DNA from: Ancylostoma caninum
Lineage: Eukaryota > Nematoda > Chromadorea > Rhabditida > Ancylostomatidae
DNA length: 64,000 bases
Reading direction: 5' to 3'
Assembly (NCBI GenBank): GCA_037903475.1
Contig: JBAJFG010000492.1
Span: 1,736,001-1,800,000, forward strand
The position numbers were made by a program, and so were the translations under genes. Positions 1 through 11,563 of the stretch are shown one piece after another (positions within the stretch are counted from its first letter, which is position 1; every line of letters starts with the position of its first letter). The notes beneath the pieces were generated by a model that had not been told where the DNA came from, did not search any database, and saw only the letters and a program-made list of their open reading frames with translations.

Positions 1-445
1 TCTCTATGCTAAAACAAAGAGTCAAACGTGCAGGAGGGCACGGGCACGTCGGCCAAAGTTCCTATCTCCATAGGTGTGCATCAACGCTCAGCTCTCTCAC
101 CGCTCCTCTTCGTCATCGCCATGGACAGTGTTATGAGAGATTTTCTGATGCCGGCACCGTGGGCTCTCCTATACACGGATGACGATTTGCTCGCATCGGA
201 AAAAGGAGCACTGCTAAAGGCAGATGAGTCTACGGAGGTAACGTTTACCGCAGTTCAGCCTTTAGCTCAACGTCAAGAAGGCTGAGCTTATTTTTTCCAT
301 TTAATACTTCCAACAACGTGCCAAAACAAAAGAAAGAAAGGAACACTATAAACTCCAACTAAGATTAGAACAGAACAAGCAACCAGACGAGTTGAATATG
401 ACGACCTATATTAACGAGCTCGCCAAAGTCGTCGCTCGCAAAGAA
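1..445 (+). pseudogene. Non-LTR retrotransposon reverse transcriptase fragment
   Basis: Translation of 49-220 gives the palm block of an RTE-like reverse transcriptase: PISIGVHQRSALSPLLFVI, then a PAPWALLYTDDDLLAS segment in place of the usual YADD box. The Asp pair survives but the Ala is Thr. Upstream of about 48 the frame is shifted, since the expected LYA..S.V.A.AGTS run is split between frames. Downstream the frame breaks near 280, and about 110 bp of unrelated AT-rich sequence precedes a recognisable EYMTTYINE remnant at about 390-420. The element enters from the left edge, and its N- and C-terminal thirds are absent. It is a dead copy of the family seen more completely at 43539-46260. 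Confidence 0.8.
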
Positions 446-2173
446 GAAGAAGAAAAAGAGGTATGAGTTTTAGCTTCTTTAAATCCTCGAAATCTGGCGA
501 ACTCTCAAATACGAAAGTTCGAGCGGGTGCGCCTGCCATCGCGCTTGTGCAACTGACCGAGTCTGCGTAAGGTGCGTCACCGGTCACTTACCACCCGGAC
601 GCGCAGCGTCAGGCCGTTTTGCCTTTGTGAACTCTATCCAAAACAGCCGTACGTGGTTTAAAACATGCCCTACGTCACTATAGCGTCTTATTGATCACTT
701 GAGATCAAAGCTGAGCTATTCTTATTGAGGAAGGATTGAGAACAGCGCTTTCCCCTACTGTTGTACCGGGGCCTGACGCGCTGCGGGTGGTAAGTGTCCG
801 ATAATCGCGTAAGGTGGCGCAGTCGGACACAAAAAATATCATTAGCGTCTAAACCAATATTTCTTTAGGTAGTCGGCAATTCCTTATGTTCAACGTACTG
901 TTATGACTATCTAGCAACCGATTACACTGCGAACGACTTATTTCAGAAGTGAAAAGCTTCTGAGTGCTTCCTTTGATGAACTTACACATTTTACTGCTTC
1001 ATGCGGGATCGATGGAAATCCATGCAATCAATGGAATTATGGATGCACGTCATGTAGCGGTAATCCGTAATTCGGAGTCATTCCAACTGACTTTATTTAG
1101 TTAATAAAACAACAAGAGCATACAAAAACAATGCATGGATGCACTTCTGCCAGGGAATCAATTAAAACTCTCGGTTTATTTTATATGTACAGGTAGATTA
1201 TTGGTCATAAAGCAGTATCACACCAAATGCATGAGCCACTGTTGAAAATATATTACTTGCTCTGCAGTATACGGGAAGTCTTGCTAGGAAAAGTGTTGGG
1301 AGATCATCGTGAGAAAACAACAACACATCAACCAGTAATTACTAGAGAAATATGGGTGCACATAGCATCAAATATTGGAATTATACAGTAAGTATTTACA
1401 ATTTGGAACGATGGTCAGAGCCTACAGAAGGAGAGAACCAACCATTTCTGCGTCTCTGTTCTGCGGCACGCAAACTCGTCCCCGACGTTTTGACCATTGT
1501 TATTCGGGAACAATTTCTGAGGTAGATTCACACACTCCCGCTCGGGGAAGAGCTCCCTGCGTCAGAGTTCCTGTCCGTTCTCAGAGCTTCCTGGAAAACA
1601 TGTACTCAGGCGAAATTCACAGACAATATATTATGAATACCAGGCGCTCTTGTATTGAGCAAGGAAATCCAGCACAAGTGCTGGCTATAGAGAAAAGGGA
1701 AGTTAGAGAATCCTAGCCGTTCCATGTAAACAGCGAATCCAGGAAGTTCCTGTACTTTTATAGCAGCTTGTGAAAGAAACCCACCGACAAGAAACCTTTC
1801 TTCATATTTCGAATGACAAACTGTAGTACTTTTGTCCATACTCTTCGCTGCGCCATCGGTTCAAATAAGGACAGATCCACTTTTCCAGAACACAACGAAT
1901 GTAGTCCGAGCCGTAATCCATTGACTAAATGAAAAAAGCATTAGGCTTTTGAGTATCCTTCAATTACCGCATTGAGGATATTCCTTGTTTATATGCAAAC
2001 ATGCAGCAGTCTTCACTTGTATTTATACTTATTTATTTATTTATTTATTCGTTTGTATGCGGATAAGCGCATGTGCACACTAAAACAGGTAACAATAGGG
2101 AATAATATACAAAAAATTCTATCAGTAAGATAAGAGAGCAGGTTTTGAAAACATTGAAGACAAGTCACAGATT
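446..2173. other. Gene-free stretch
   Basis: No exon with supported splice sites was found. Short ORFs on both strands overlap each other and resemble no family I know. A TTTA/TTTATT microsatellite lies at about 2026-2052. The stretch is downstream of the minus-strand globin gene and could hold its missing last exon, but I could not identify it. Confidence 0.4.
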
Positions 2174-2417
2174 TCCAGTATCAGGGTCTCCAAATTTTTG
2201 AAATTACTTTACAATACAAATAAAAATCTTGTATCAGTTTATTTTTGATTGTTTATTCTTATTGTTATTCTTAAAATAGTTTTTACTGATAATTCTTTAT
2301 TATAAAAGCACTTTTTAAATCAATTTAATCTCCCGTCTAGGTCCCCGAACCGGCGGACACCCCCCTCTTCCCCTCTTCCCCCCCCCCCCCTCCGCTCACT
2401 TTCTGTGTCCTGCACTG
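2174..2417. mobile_element. hAT-like MITE, degraded copy
   Basis: The copy shares with 4547-4815 and 23568-23783 a pyrimidine-rich right end (..CTTTCTGTGTCCTGCACTG), an AT-rich interior with TTGTTTATTCTTATTRTTATT, and a TTTTTGAAATTA..TTTACAATACAAA block. The left terminus is eroded and no target duplication can be read. Confidence 0.55.
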
Positions 2418-2572
2418 CTTTACACTTAATACAACATTCCAACCCAGGATTAAGGAGCCTCATCGGTGTTACCTATAAGCAAGGCGAATAAAAAAGCGAA
2501 TAGTTCATTTGATTTTATTGGGGGTTTGGGAGCAGATTGGACCACTCGAACATTCAAGATAGGGAAGACCCT

Positions 2573-2960
2573 AGTATATTCTGAACTTTCATATCATGGT
2601 GGGCTCACCATTATCCCGCTGTGGACCCCCAACTGACGGTGGGACCACAGTTACCTCCTGGTTTTTCCCCGAGTTTTTTTCCCTCACTTATTCCCCATTT
2701 CCACCAATGCGGCCTCCAAACTCATCTATCCTACGCTGGAAACCTCTCCTTACCCACCCTTTGTCCACTGTTAACCCACCATCTCTACATCCCCACTATG
2801 GAGCCTCACCATCTGCACACAATTTGTCCACCGTTATCACACATATTCTCTTCCCTTTATGCCCTCCGTTTGCACATTACATTGGTGACCGACGTTTTGC
2901 CCACGTTTAGCCCACGTTTAGCCCACCCTCATTCTCTCCTAGCGGACTGACATTTTGTTG
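2573..2960 (+). repeat. Repeat of the GGTGGGCYCACC family, partial
   Basis: It starts with TATATTCTGAACTTTCATAT followed by GGTGGGCTCACC and a long run of CCCAC/CCACC motifs. The same succession occurs in reverse orientation in the element at 36168-36526. Only the left terminus is recognisable here, so this is a truncated or diverged copy. Two overlapping ORFs in this stretch are compositional artefacts of the pyrimidine-rich strand. Confidence 0.55.
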
Positions 2961-3228
2961 TTGTCACTAGTTCTCCTAATGGACTGTAGTAATAGTCGTT
3001 GTAGTCGCTATGGCCCTTCCAGTTTTCCTGCGTGGCTGTACCGCTCCCTCTTTTTCGAATATTCGGATTTTCGAACTTTCAAATCAGAACATTTCCATGC
3101 AGTACTTTAGTGGTGCTTTGAAGATACGTAAACAAAGAACTTAAAAGCGCAGATTAGCGCAAAATAAATGGAAAGTATGTAAGGGGATACTGTTGGAAAA
3201 ACAGAAATTTTCGATGATCGTAAAAAAC

Positions 3229-5466
3229 CTGTTGAGCCTTCCAAAAGCTTTTCACACCTTTTATGGGATCTATTTCGAGGATGACGGCTAATAAGCTGTT
3301 CTTCACGCACAGCCAGTTCTCTGCTTGGAACCATACGCGCATTCTGTAGTGGAGCACGCCAAGGTCATAGCTCATCTGCCTGATTTTCTCGGAAGCATCC
3401 GGCTCGGCTAGACATTCCAGTGCCTGAAAAAGCCTTTGTAACATTATATTTGTTCTTCCCAGTTTTATAACTAGTAATCTTTTTGAATATGTAAATGTCA
3501 TCATGTGTAATAATTGTTTTTCCTCGAACGTAGCATCTTGTGTAAGGGTCTAAGGGTTAAGTGTGTACAAGTGGGTTAGGCTGAGAATAGGATAAGAAGT
3601 AAAACAGTTCAATCAAAAACAAGCCAATTTATATACTGCAAGATCAATACAATGCTGTAAATATTACATTACTTTGAAATAATTGAATTACCTCCAAGAT
3701 ATTCTTTACAGTCCTCAGTTTTCATCCTAGCTCCAACCAAAGAAAATTTTCAAAAACGAAAGCTTTCGTTTCGGATCAACTGTGTTAAAAGTTCCTTTTT
3801 CTGGAAGAAGAGAAGGTACGGTCCGCAAAATGACATTTGCATACTCGAGATGGTGGACATCATGTAGTAGAATAACCTCCGCAAATGAGCAAACATCTTT
3901 CTGGTTTTTAGGGGAGTTCAAGCGACAAGTGCTAAGAAGGTGTTGCGGCTGCGAAAGAGAGGCCGGATCCACAAAAATCTTCACATTTCACAGGCATTTA
4001 GGTCCAATTTCATAAAACTAATGCTCGAATATGTCGTTAGGATCCGCTGCATTGGAATTAAGTTCTGAACAAGTACAATACCGCGCGTAACTTTTGCGAA
4101 AAAAAAAAACGGGTCGCGACAGATTAATCGTTAACAAACCGTCGCAGAAGTGTAACTCCCTTCAAAGTGAAGCTTTTCCAAATTTGAGCAGATTTTTGGA
4201 TTCCTTGTCAAAATTGGAGTTAAACGACATATGCAACCACATGATGTTTGAATTGAGGAAATTTAAATTTCGAAAAATTTGAAAATTTTTTAAAAATTCA
4301 GCGGCGACGTTAAAAAATGGAAAAACGTTGGAAAATGCGATAGTTTCTAAAAAGTGAATAATTCCGAGCACAGTCACTGAATTTCACTCAAAATCTGCTT
4401 TGTTCCAAACGATTTATCGCGTGTACAATTCCGTGTTATTTTGACGAATTTCCGAAGTTTGACGATCCATATAGTAGTGTAAAGCAAAAAGTCCACTAAT
4501 ATTCAAAAAAATCTACTAATAATTTTTTTACCCTGTACATATTCATCAGTGGCAGACGCAGGGAGGGGCTCGGATGCCCCCTCTCCCCCGAGAATGGGTT
4601 GACGAGTTCTCGAAATGTAAGCAAAATAATGCAAAAGCTCATTTTTGTTGCTAATTTTCATTATTATTTTGTAACGCTTTTTGTTAATAGTTCAATATCA
4701 CAATTAATATTTTCATTGATTTTATTATTCCACGAAGTCCTGGAGTTGCCACTTTTTCCCACATCTACCTCCTCTCCCCCCGCATCCTGACTGGCAACTT
4801 CTGCGTCTGGCACTGATAACTCCATTTAATCTTCATGGATGGCGAGTCCACATTTACGTACTTTCTGTATCTACTGTGTCCTAGCCAGAGATTCATAAAT
4901 GCGCAAAATGATTGAAATTAGTCAAATTAGTACTACTTTGTGGCAATTTGAAGGTAAAAGTTAGCAATTTAGGTACATTTCATAATCAAGCGAGATGGAA
5001 CTACAGTAATTTCAGTACAATTGCAAACTGCGCAAAGTGAGATTACCTTCGTGAAGAACCGTACAACTCCTTGTCCCACTTCTTTGGCTCGCTTCAAATC
5101 CCGATTGACCACTTCGACAGTGAATTTCTCACAGTGATCAATATGGCCAGCATGGCTTTCCAATAACGATTTGAATAATGACCGCTTATCGTTCAACAAA
5201 CGTATGATAACTTCGGCCCCAACATCGATGGTGGCTATGGCTCTGGAATAGGTGAATAGGATAGCAAAAAAAAAGCACACAAATGCTAAAGCAGTACAGA
5301 GTAAACTATGAGTCACCTGTGCCATGAAGCCTGCAGAAAGACTGCTTCATCAGCCGTCAATGCCAGTGTGTCACTGTCCTCATCTACGGGGCTGTCCGAA
5401 CGTCTGGTGGGAGCCGGCGATCTCAACTCGTCGAGCCTCATCTGGGAGTTGCGGAGATGCTCGCTG
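3229..5466 (-). CDS. Globin with N-terminal extension (three exons seen, both ends missing)
   Basis: Exons in transcript order are 5466..5317, 5242..5047 and 3423..3229; all junction phases agree. The 180 visible codons begin with about 39 polar residues (SEHLRNSQMRLDEL..RRSDSPVDEDSDT) and then the globin fold: helix A with LTADEAVFLQASW, helix E with VGQGVVRFF, helix F with LGVLH, helix G with FQAENWLCVKNSLLAVI and the start of helix H (GVKSFWKAQQ). The His of LGVLH fits the proximal F8 haem ligand, and Gln before GVV fits the distal E7 position. This is the layout of the large nematode glb family, many of which are neuronal haem proteins. The exon finishing helix H and the 5' exons were not found. 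Two transposon copies sit in the 1.6 kb intron. Family assignment is firm; the paralogue is not identified. Confidence 0.85.
4076..4395. mobile_element. One-armed copy of the CAATACCGCSC palindromic MITE
   Basis: The left end CAATACCGCGCGTAACTTTT directly follows a TA. The next ~150 bp (CGGATTAATCGTTAACAAAC-like block, GTCGCAG, TGTAACTCCYTT, GAAGCTTTTCC) match the arms of the complete palindromic element at 45141-45713. The second inverted arm is missing and the right boundary is approximate. It lies in the intron between the second and third visible globin exons. Confidence 0.7.
4547..4815. mobile_element. hAT-like MITE
   Basis: The termini are CAGTGGCAGACGCAGGG at the left and TGCGTCTGGCACTG at the right, which are inverted copies with one mismatch over 14 bp. 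The interior is AT-rich and shared with 23568-23783. No convincing 8-bp target duplication remains. Located in a globin intron. Confidence 0.7.
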
Positions 5467-8400
5467 CTGTAACAGGTACTGATTTATGGTAGGCATTCCA
5501 TGAGCATAGCCATAGTAGGTAGAATAGAATGTTCCACAACAATAAAGAGATACTCCAAAGCGATAAAGCAGCAGACATCATGGGGAAGTGTTGGGAGCTC
5601 CGAAAAAACAGGAAGTCGTAGGTGAACAACGAGCATTATCTCTCGCGTAAGGGTGAGAAAAATGAGCAGAAAGATATGTTACATAATGGGTGAAAGAAAG
5701 GGCAATTCAATGTTGTGAGTGGAGAGAGACGGAGTTAATAAATTTAAACAGAAGCGCTTGTTTCAACCAGTGTTTCTGAAATCCTCAACTAAAAGTGAAG
5801 TACGACAGGCTAACCCAGCGAATCTCTGTGAACTAAAGATGGCTTGGGTCAATTTCCACCAAGATGAAAATTCATTTAGAGATCAGGATTTGTTTTTTTA
5901 CTATGCAATTGTACAGTTAATTATACGCAGTAACTCTTAAATGAAAAGCTGTTCGTATGTTCAAATCGTTGGACTGTCAAACACATGCTCAAGAATTATG
6001 GTCCCCCCCCCCTTCCCCCAAGTGCTTCTTGTTTTACATTCTACCTCTGAATGTCAGAAGATAATGATCGGACGTCAAAAAGCGTTCCGATTCTATGAGT
6101 TGCTCGTTGAAACTGGAGCCTAAAATGCTGTCAACACCCAAAATGGAGCTGATTTCAATGGCCGATCATTGTGAGTGAACTGGGCCAACAAGAACTAAAC
6201 GGTTTCATAACAACGATCTTTGTCATAGTAGAAATACGTATGACATAAATATTTTCACATCGAATGTCTTATTTATTATCCAACAAATGACAAATAAGTA
6301 AAGAACTCTGGGAATATCTCAGGTAAGTATTGAACAAGGGTAATCATCTACGGGGCTGTCCGAACGTCTGGTGGGAGCCGGCGATCTCAACCTCTCAGGT
6401 TCCAGGTTCAGTTCTTTACGATCTCAGGTTCCACATGAGGGACCTCCCTAGTTCATTATATCTAACTAAGAGCATCTATCTGTGAATCATATGTCCCACA
6501 ATTCTCGACAGTTCTGATCACTTCATTTGTGGTCAGCCTCGAAGGCTACCCCAAAATTTTAAAGATCACATTTGTTATGGAGGCTTATATAGAATAATTC
6601 GCTGTCTAGTCTGGAAAACTTGAAGTCACCGAATTTTTGGGCTATCATCATTAAATATGTACAAATCTGAGTCTTGAGGAATCACTGCTGTCGGCACTAG
6701 CTTTCAAAAAATTTCAACAAGAAATCAAGTAGATTTCAGTGTCTCAACTTCTGTAAAATTTGAGTTCCAAGATCTATTCCCCTAAAGGATTTAGTAGTGA
6801 AAAATAATTGGATAGAAATTAGAAAAAAGGCCCAAATAATTTAAACTTAAGTAAACTTAACTAGAATTACAGAAAATTAATGAAATTTAGGTAGGTACGC
6901 ACGTTTGCATACAAGGGATCATGCTAGCACAAAGTTGTAGGGCAAGGTTAATGTCGAAATTCAAATATCGCCGAGGAGGGTATGTCCAAATCCAGCCACT
7001 GGGCCTTATCAAGTCCAAATCTAGGCTCTTTACTGAAGTTCATTATTCACTTCAGCGCAAACAAACATCGCCGGATCCAGAACTGGTCAAGTAATACAGA
7101 ATGCTAATTTATATCAAGGAATTCCCAGTGGCGACACCCTGAAGATGTCATATAATTTGGAAAATCTTTGCTGGCCGAATCTCTGATCATTGAATTTTCA
7201 CAGAGTAACATGCCTACAGCCAAATCTGATATAATCTTCTATTAGTGGTCGAAAATCTGAGACTTTCCTGGTAATCCTTTGTTTTCGAGATCCACAATAA
7301 TCATCAATGAAATTACTTTTCACTCAGGCCGGCAATTTATGTGAAGTGTTCCCAAGAAACTCAACCTCTCTCAGAAATCAACAAGGCTGAATGGCTTATT
7401 TTTGCATAATGGAGAAGCATGAAGTCTGATTCATGAAAGAATTATAGCTTGGAACTGTCAAGAAACAAATTTGCAGGAAAAATACTCGAAAGCAGTGGCT
7501 CCATACGTCGCCAGAACCAGACAAAAAAGCCCTCAACTATCCTCGTTCAGAGCATTTTTCGAGGGCGGGAGTGAAAACATTCAGCCTGCCATTGAAAGCG
7601 AATGATTTTGTCCTTTCGCTTCCGCGCTCTTAGTATTTTCCGAAAAGTGCCCAGTGAAGAATTGCTTCACACGAATAGGGAAAAAAATACGGAATTCACA
7701 GAGTTCCAGAAATCATTATCTTCTGAATCACAACAGTGTACTCCAAAGACAACTAGGCACACTATGCTTCCAGGAAGCAGGGTTATCCATGAAACTTACC
7801 GTTACGATTGTTCTGGTCAACGACATCTAAGTCGTGCAAGGAATAGTGAATTCGTGGAAGGAAATGGATTGAAAACAATACTCTGAACGAAACTAGGCGT
7901 ATCTAGGACCTGATTGAGAAGCCATAGTGTCTCCTTTGTTGCAGTGAGTTATCGAATATCCTTCGTTCCGCAGGATCAAAAATTTTCCCTTTTCATTTAA
8001 ATACATTTCTCTTTGTGAAATTGCTATGAACGAAGCGACCTTAATCGTAAGAATTCAAAAAGCTGAATAAGTTTGTTGAAAACAGCTTTTGACTAATTAA
8101 GAAAACCGATAAAAAAGTGTTGGCTCCCATAAAGTAGTATATACGCATGCTGGTTGGAGTCTCAACACACCTCGATAAATATTTCCTAATCAACGATTTT
8201 CCTTTCCAAAACATGTTTTCCACTGGGAATAATTTCCAGTTTCTCTTCTCTTCGTCTGATTACTGATCTGCCATGCCTTATTTCCTGGTGCTCTCACTAA
8301 AACAACATTCCCAGCAATTAGCATTCTGTTCACTGATCCTAGCAATTTTTCTGTTTTCTCACCCAGTAAGCAGGTTACCCAGGGAGCATGTTACTGTTGT

Positions 8401-10699
8401 TGTTTTCGTACAGTTGTTGTTCAACATTGAAAGCAAACGGTTTTGTCCTCTCGTTTCGGTGTTTTAATTGGAGGAAGTGAATAGATAATGAGTAGATGAG
8501 CAAAAAAAAAAAAAGAAAAAATCTCTGAGGGAGAACACATCATCGGAATATGGCATTGAAATGGAATCTTTTTCTGATAAGCTCCAGGCTAACATTCTTC
8601 TTCCGATAATTTGCAAAACACAAAAACATCTGGAGGTACATATGTACATATGTATGGTGGAAGATTAAGATTACTTTCACTGTAATCCATAAAATATCTT
8701 TCTGCCTATCGTTTCGCTTTTTTGCCTCTGCTACAAAAAATCAAGCAATTTCTTCAAGCTTTACAATAATTTACTACTTTCTTTGGGTTGGTATAGTTTG
8801 AAACATGGTTGCGTTACACCGTAAAACGTTTACTAGTGTGAACGTGATAATAAGGAGAATCCAAAAAAATTTTTAAGGTTCTATTTAACAGCGGGAAGGA
8901 TTGCTATGAAGAAACTCTCTGTTGCTTCCTTTTGTTTTTTTTTAGTTTCGCATGACACACCTAAAGTCTACAAACAAATGAGGAATTAGTAAGTAAGCAG
9001 TAAACTGTGTAAGATGTTGTGAGGTCCTTCAATTTCAGAACACTTCAACAAAAATATTGAAGAGCAGTCAAGGACATTGCTACAAAATTCTCATCTCATA
9101 GTGAAATGAATAAAAACTCAATTTGAAGCGTCAGGCAGCCCTAATACCAGAGTTCACGAGATCCAGGATGGAGCGAATCTCGGAATGAGATTCATAATGA
9201 ATGAACGTCCAGTTAAGTGCGGAGTTCGATCCGAGGATACGCCCATTCGTGAAGCCATATATGTACATGAAATATATGGGAACGCTTCTGTACTCATTCA
9301 TCTGGGGTGCAACACTAGAGCGACGGAAACACTGACCTCATTATCTTGAACGTTCCACGAACGATGAACGTGCACTTCCGTCCTGCTGACACTCCAGATA
9401 TTGTTGGGAAATATCTCACTCCTTGAATGGTACATAGTTTTGTTAATTATGTCGGAAGCATTCACAAAAATCACGTTTACGGATGCAAATTGGAACGAAA
9501 AATTGATGTGTTTGGGAGTACAACTTTATTTGGACATAGCTTTATTTGATAGACTAAATAAATAAACAAGCAATTCTTGTAAGATCAGAGTAGAAAAGAA
9601 AAAAGAATAATTTATCCGTCTTATTCTTACCACTAGACGGACTTCAGTCAAAAAGAAGAATAGCAACCTGCCCCGGATTTCCTCAGTAAGAATGAATCTG
9701 GTAGGTCTATGGAAACCGAAATAAGTATGTGAAATATAGTTCCCAGCAGGAATTTCACATTCGCATGCAATAATTTGCACTGTCGCTATATGAATGGTCT
9801 TCAGAAGCAATGATGAAACATGGGAAGAGTCAATTACGAGGATTTCTTTACCCCAGGACTGATTGTTGGGATAAAACTCACCCTAGATTTCCGGAGAGTT
9901 ATCCGTTTTTTTTGGATGGAGCAAAAAGTTCTGATGACAATTTTTAATTTACTCTGGAAGATGGTCGCAGATAAGGAAGAAGCAGAAAACGCAGCAGTGC
10001 CCGACAGGCTGACCTTATCCAGAAGGTGGATTCTGGCTTGTTCATTAATGCGGATTATTGCATCCCAGAGCTATTCTGCCAGAAAGTGCTACATAAAACT
10101 AGCTATTCAACTAGAAAACAGCTGATTATATAGAAGTTATTAGGTTTGAATTTACTTTTAATATAGCGGAGTGACGTCCTCATGGGATATTTCGTCAGGG
10201 TATGCTTCGAAAGGCAAGTTTAGCTGGAATCAAGCCTAATCCAATCCACCAGAATCAAGCCTCAGAGCAACGACTGCTCAAGTCAGCCACGCCCAGGATG
10301 CTGATCCTGTTTTTCAGTGGTAATTCTAGCGAGCTGGTTATTGACAAACATTGCTACGAAATAGCAGCTGATTCAATCCTAGAGATGTCGAGTTATTAAA
10401 CGCGCCGACAGGCACACACTGTTGCTAGTGTAATAACAAAGCCATTAAGAAAACAAAACAGACATCCAGGTTGGCGGCTGTTTGTATCCGAGAAAATAAT
10501 CTAGCACTTGAACCAACAGCCTCTTTGAACTCGGCCTGGTGCTTCTATTCAACAGCAAAAGATTATTGTTGGAGCAAAACACCCAAGCACTTGACCTGGA
10601 GTGGGTCTAGGCGCGATAGGAGGTCCAGGAAATCAAAGAACACTGGATGTACCTTGATAAACACTAATCTTTATCTTGTTTTTAGGAAGTATTGGGATA
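5467..10699. other. Upstream region of the globin gene, no exon resolved
   Basis: This should contain the 5' exons and promoter of the minus-strand globin gene, but no exon with matching phase was recognised. It contains the 48-bp exon copy at 6344-6391 and a weak direct repeat (about 7589-7632 and 8423-8466, both with a TTTTGTCCTYTCG core). ORFs around 9.5-10.1 kb lack splice or family support. Confidence 0.4.
6344..6391 (-). pseudogene. 48-bp copy of globin exon sequence
   Basis: Positions 6344-6391 are identical, 48 of 48 bases, to 5380-5427 inside the globin exon that encodes the polar linker before helix A. The similarity stops abruptly at both sides, carries no splice site, and cannot add a codon-compatible exon by itself. 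It is followed by a small local duplication of TCTCAGGTTCCA at about 6393-6433. Confidence 0.9.
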
Positions 10700-10815
10700 G
10701 AAGAGAGGCGTTATTTATGGTTGATGCGCATCAAATTTGGCGCGGCGATGCACAATGCAGAACGAGGAGGAGGAGAGGATTCTTGGCAGGATGCGAATGT
10801 TCCTGGTGCGAACAA
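10700..10815 (+). repeat. Partial copy of the GCGTCAAATTTGACGC repeat
   Basis: The segment from TTATTTATGGTTGATGCGCA, through CAAATTTGGCGCGGCGAT and ACAATGCAGA, to GGCAGGATGCGAATGTTCCTG matches 34630-34725 of the better preserved element. The opposite terminus is absent. Confidence 0.6.
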
Positions 10816-11452
10816 ACTGCGTTTGGATCTTCAAATTTTTCAAAGGGTGCAAAGGTGCAAATTCTCGGAGGGAGGTCTGTGTAAGTGCCTTTATCCAATT
10901 TGTTATAAGAATCGCAGGGATTCAAGTAGATTCTCGGCAGAACGGCGAGAAGCGGGAGTGACTAAGGATTTCACGAATTGAGGGGGCAGTATGGTCAAAG
11001 CGTCTATGCTTAATTCACCGCGGATTCATGAAAAAAGCTCGGACCTCCACGGGGATTAGTCATTCACGGTAATTGCTCTTTCGCGGGAAAACCAGGAATG
11101 TTAGTCTTGCCCGTGAGCAATTTGATGTCCTAGCGCTACTTTGGCCAATGCCAAATTGCCTTGATTCCAGGCGGGCTTGTTATCTGGAACTATTGATCAT
11201 TTCGGCAATCAGCCTGGTGGTTTCTGATTACGCCTAGTTGTCCACATCTTATTCACACCTACTCACTACTAATATTGTCTCAATTCCTGGATATTCATAG
11301 GCTTTTTCATCTATCCTTAGCATAAAGTATCATTTTACATACTTGCTCTATTACTGTTCTGAGATGTAATGAGCTTAGTATCAGTACTATTCCTTAACTA
11401 AATATGTAGTGTGTATGCAGTAAAGCAAAAGAATGTTGAAGGGACAGCGAAG

Positions 11453-11563
11453 ATGCGGAGAACTCCAATGTACGACCAGCAAGATGATTTCCTTATGAAT
11501 CCATCAGGCTTCAACAAAAACACCATCCAGACCACAACGACTACCCGCGAATCCAGAGTTCAG
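11453..11563 (+). CDS. Candidate first coding exon, unidentified protein
   Basis: A 111-bp open stretch begins with ATG at 11453 and ends with CAG before a GTAACT donor at 11564, leaving phase 0. It encodes 37 residues: MRRTPMYDQQDDFLMNPSGF followed by a Thr-rich tail (TIQTTTTTRES). An acceptor-like TATGCAG ends at 11420, leaving a 32-nt leader, as expected for a spliced-leader trans-splice site. I do not recognise the protein. The composition (polar N-terminus, Thr run) and phase 0 end are compatible with the missing N-terminus of the membrane protein at 33020-38070, which also has a Thr-rich tail and whose first visible exon starts in phase 0. That would need a ~21 kb intron or undetected exons. 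This link is inference. Confidence 0.5.

Noticed and set aside
2596..2950. Two overlapping ORFs of 104 and 109 codons
   Set aside because: They are Pro/His/Leu-rich artefacts of a pyrimidine-rich repeat strand.
3190..3228. 39-bp intron leading to a short globin C-terminus (YPLTYFPFILR)
   Set aside because: The intron would be unusually short and the residues do not resemble helix H.
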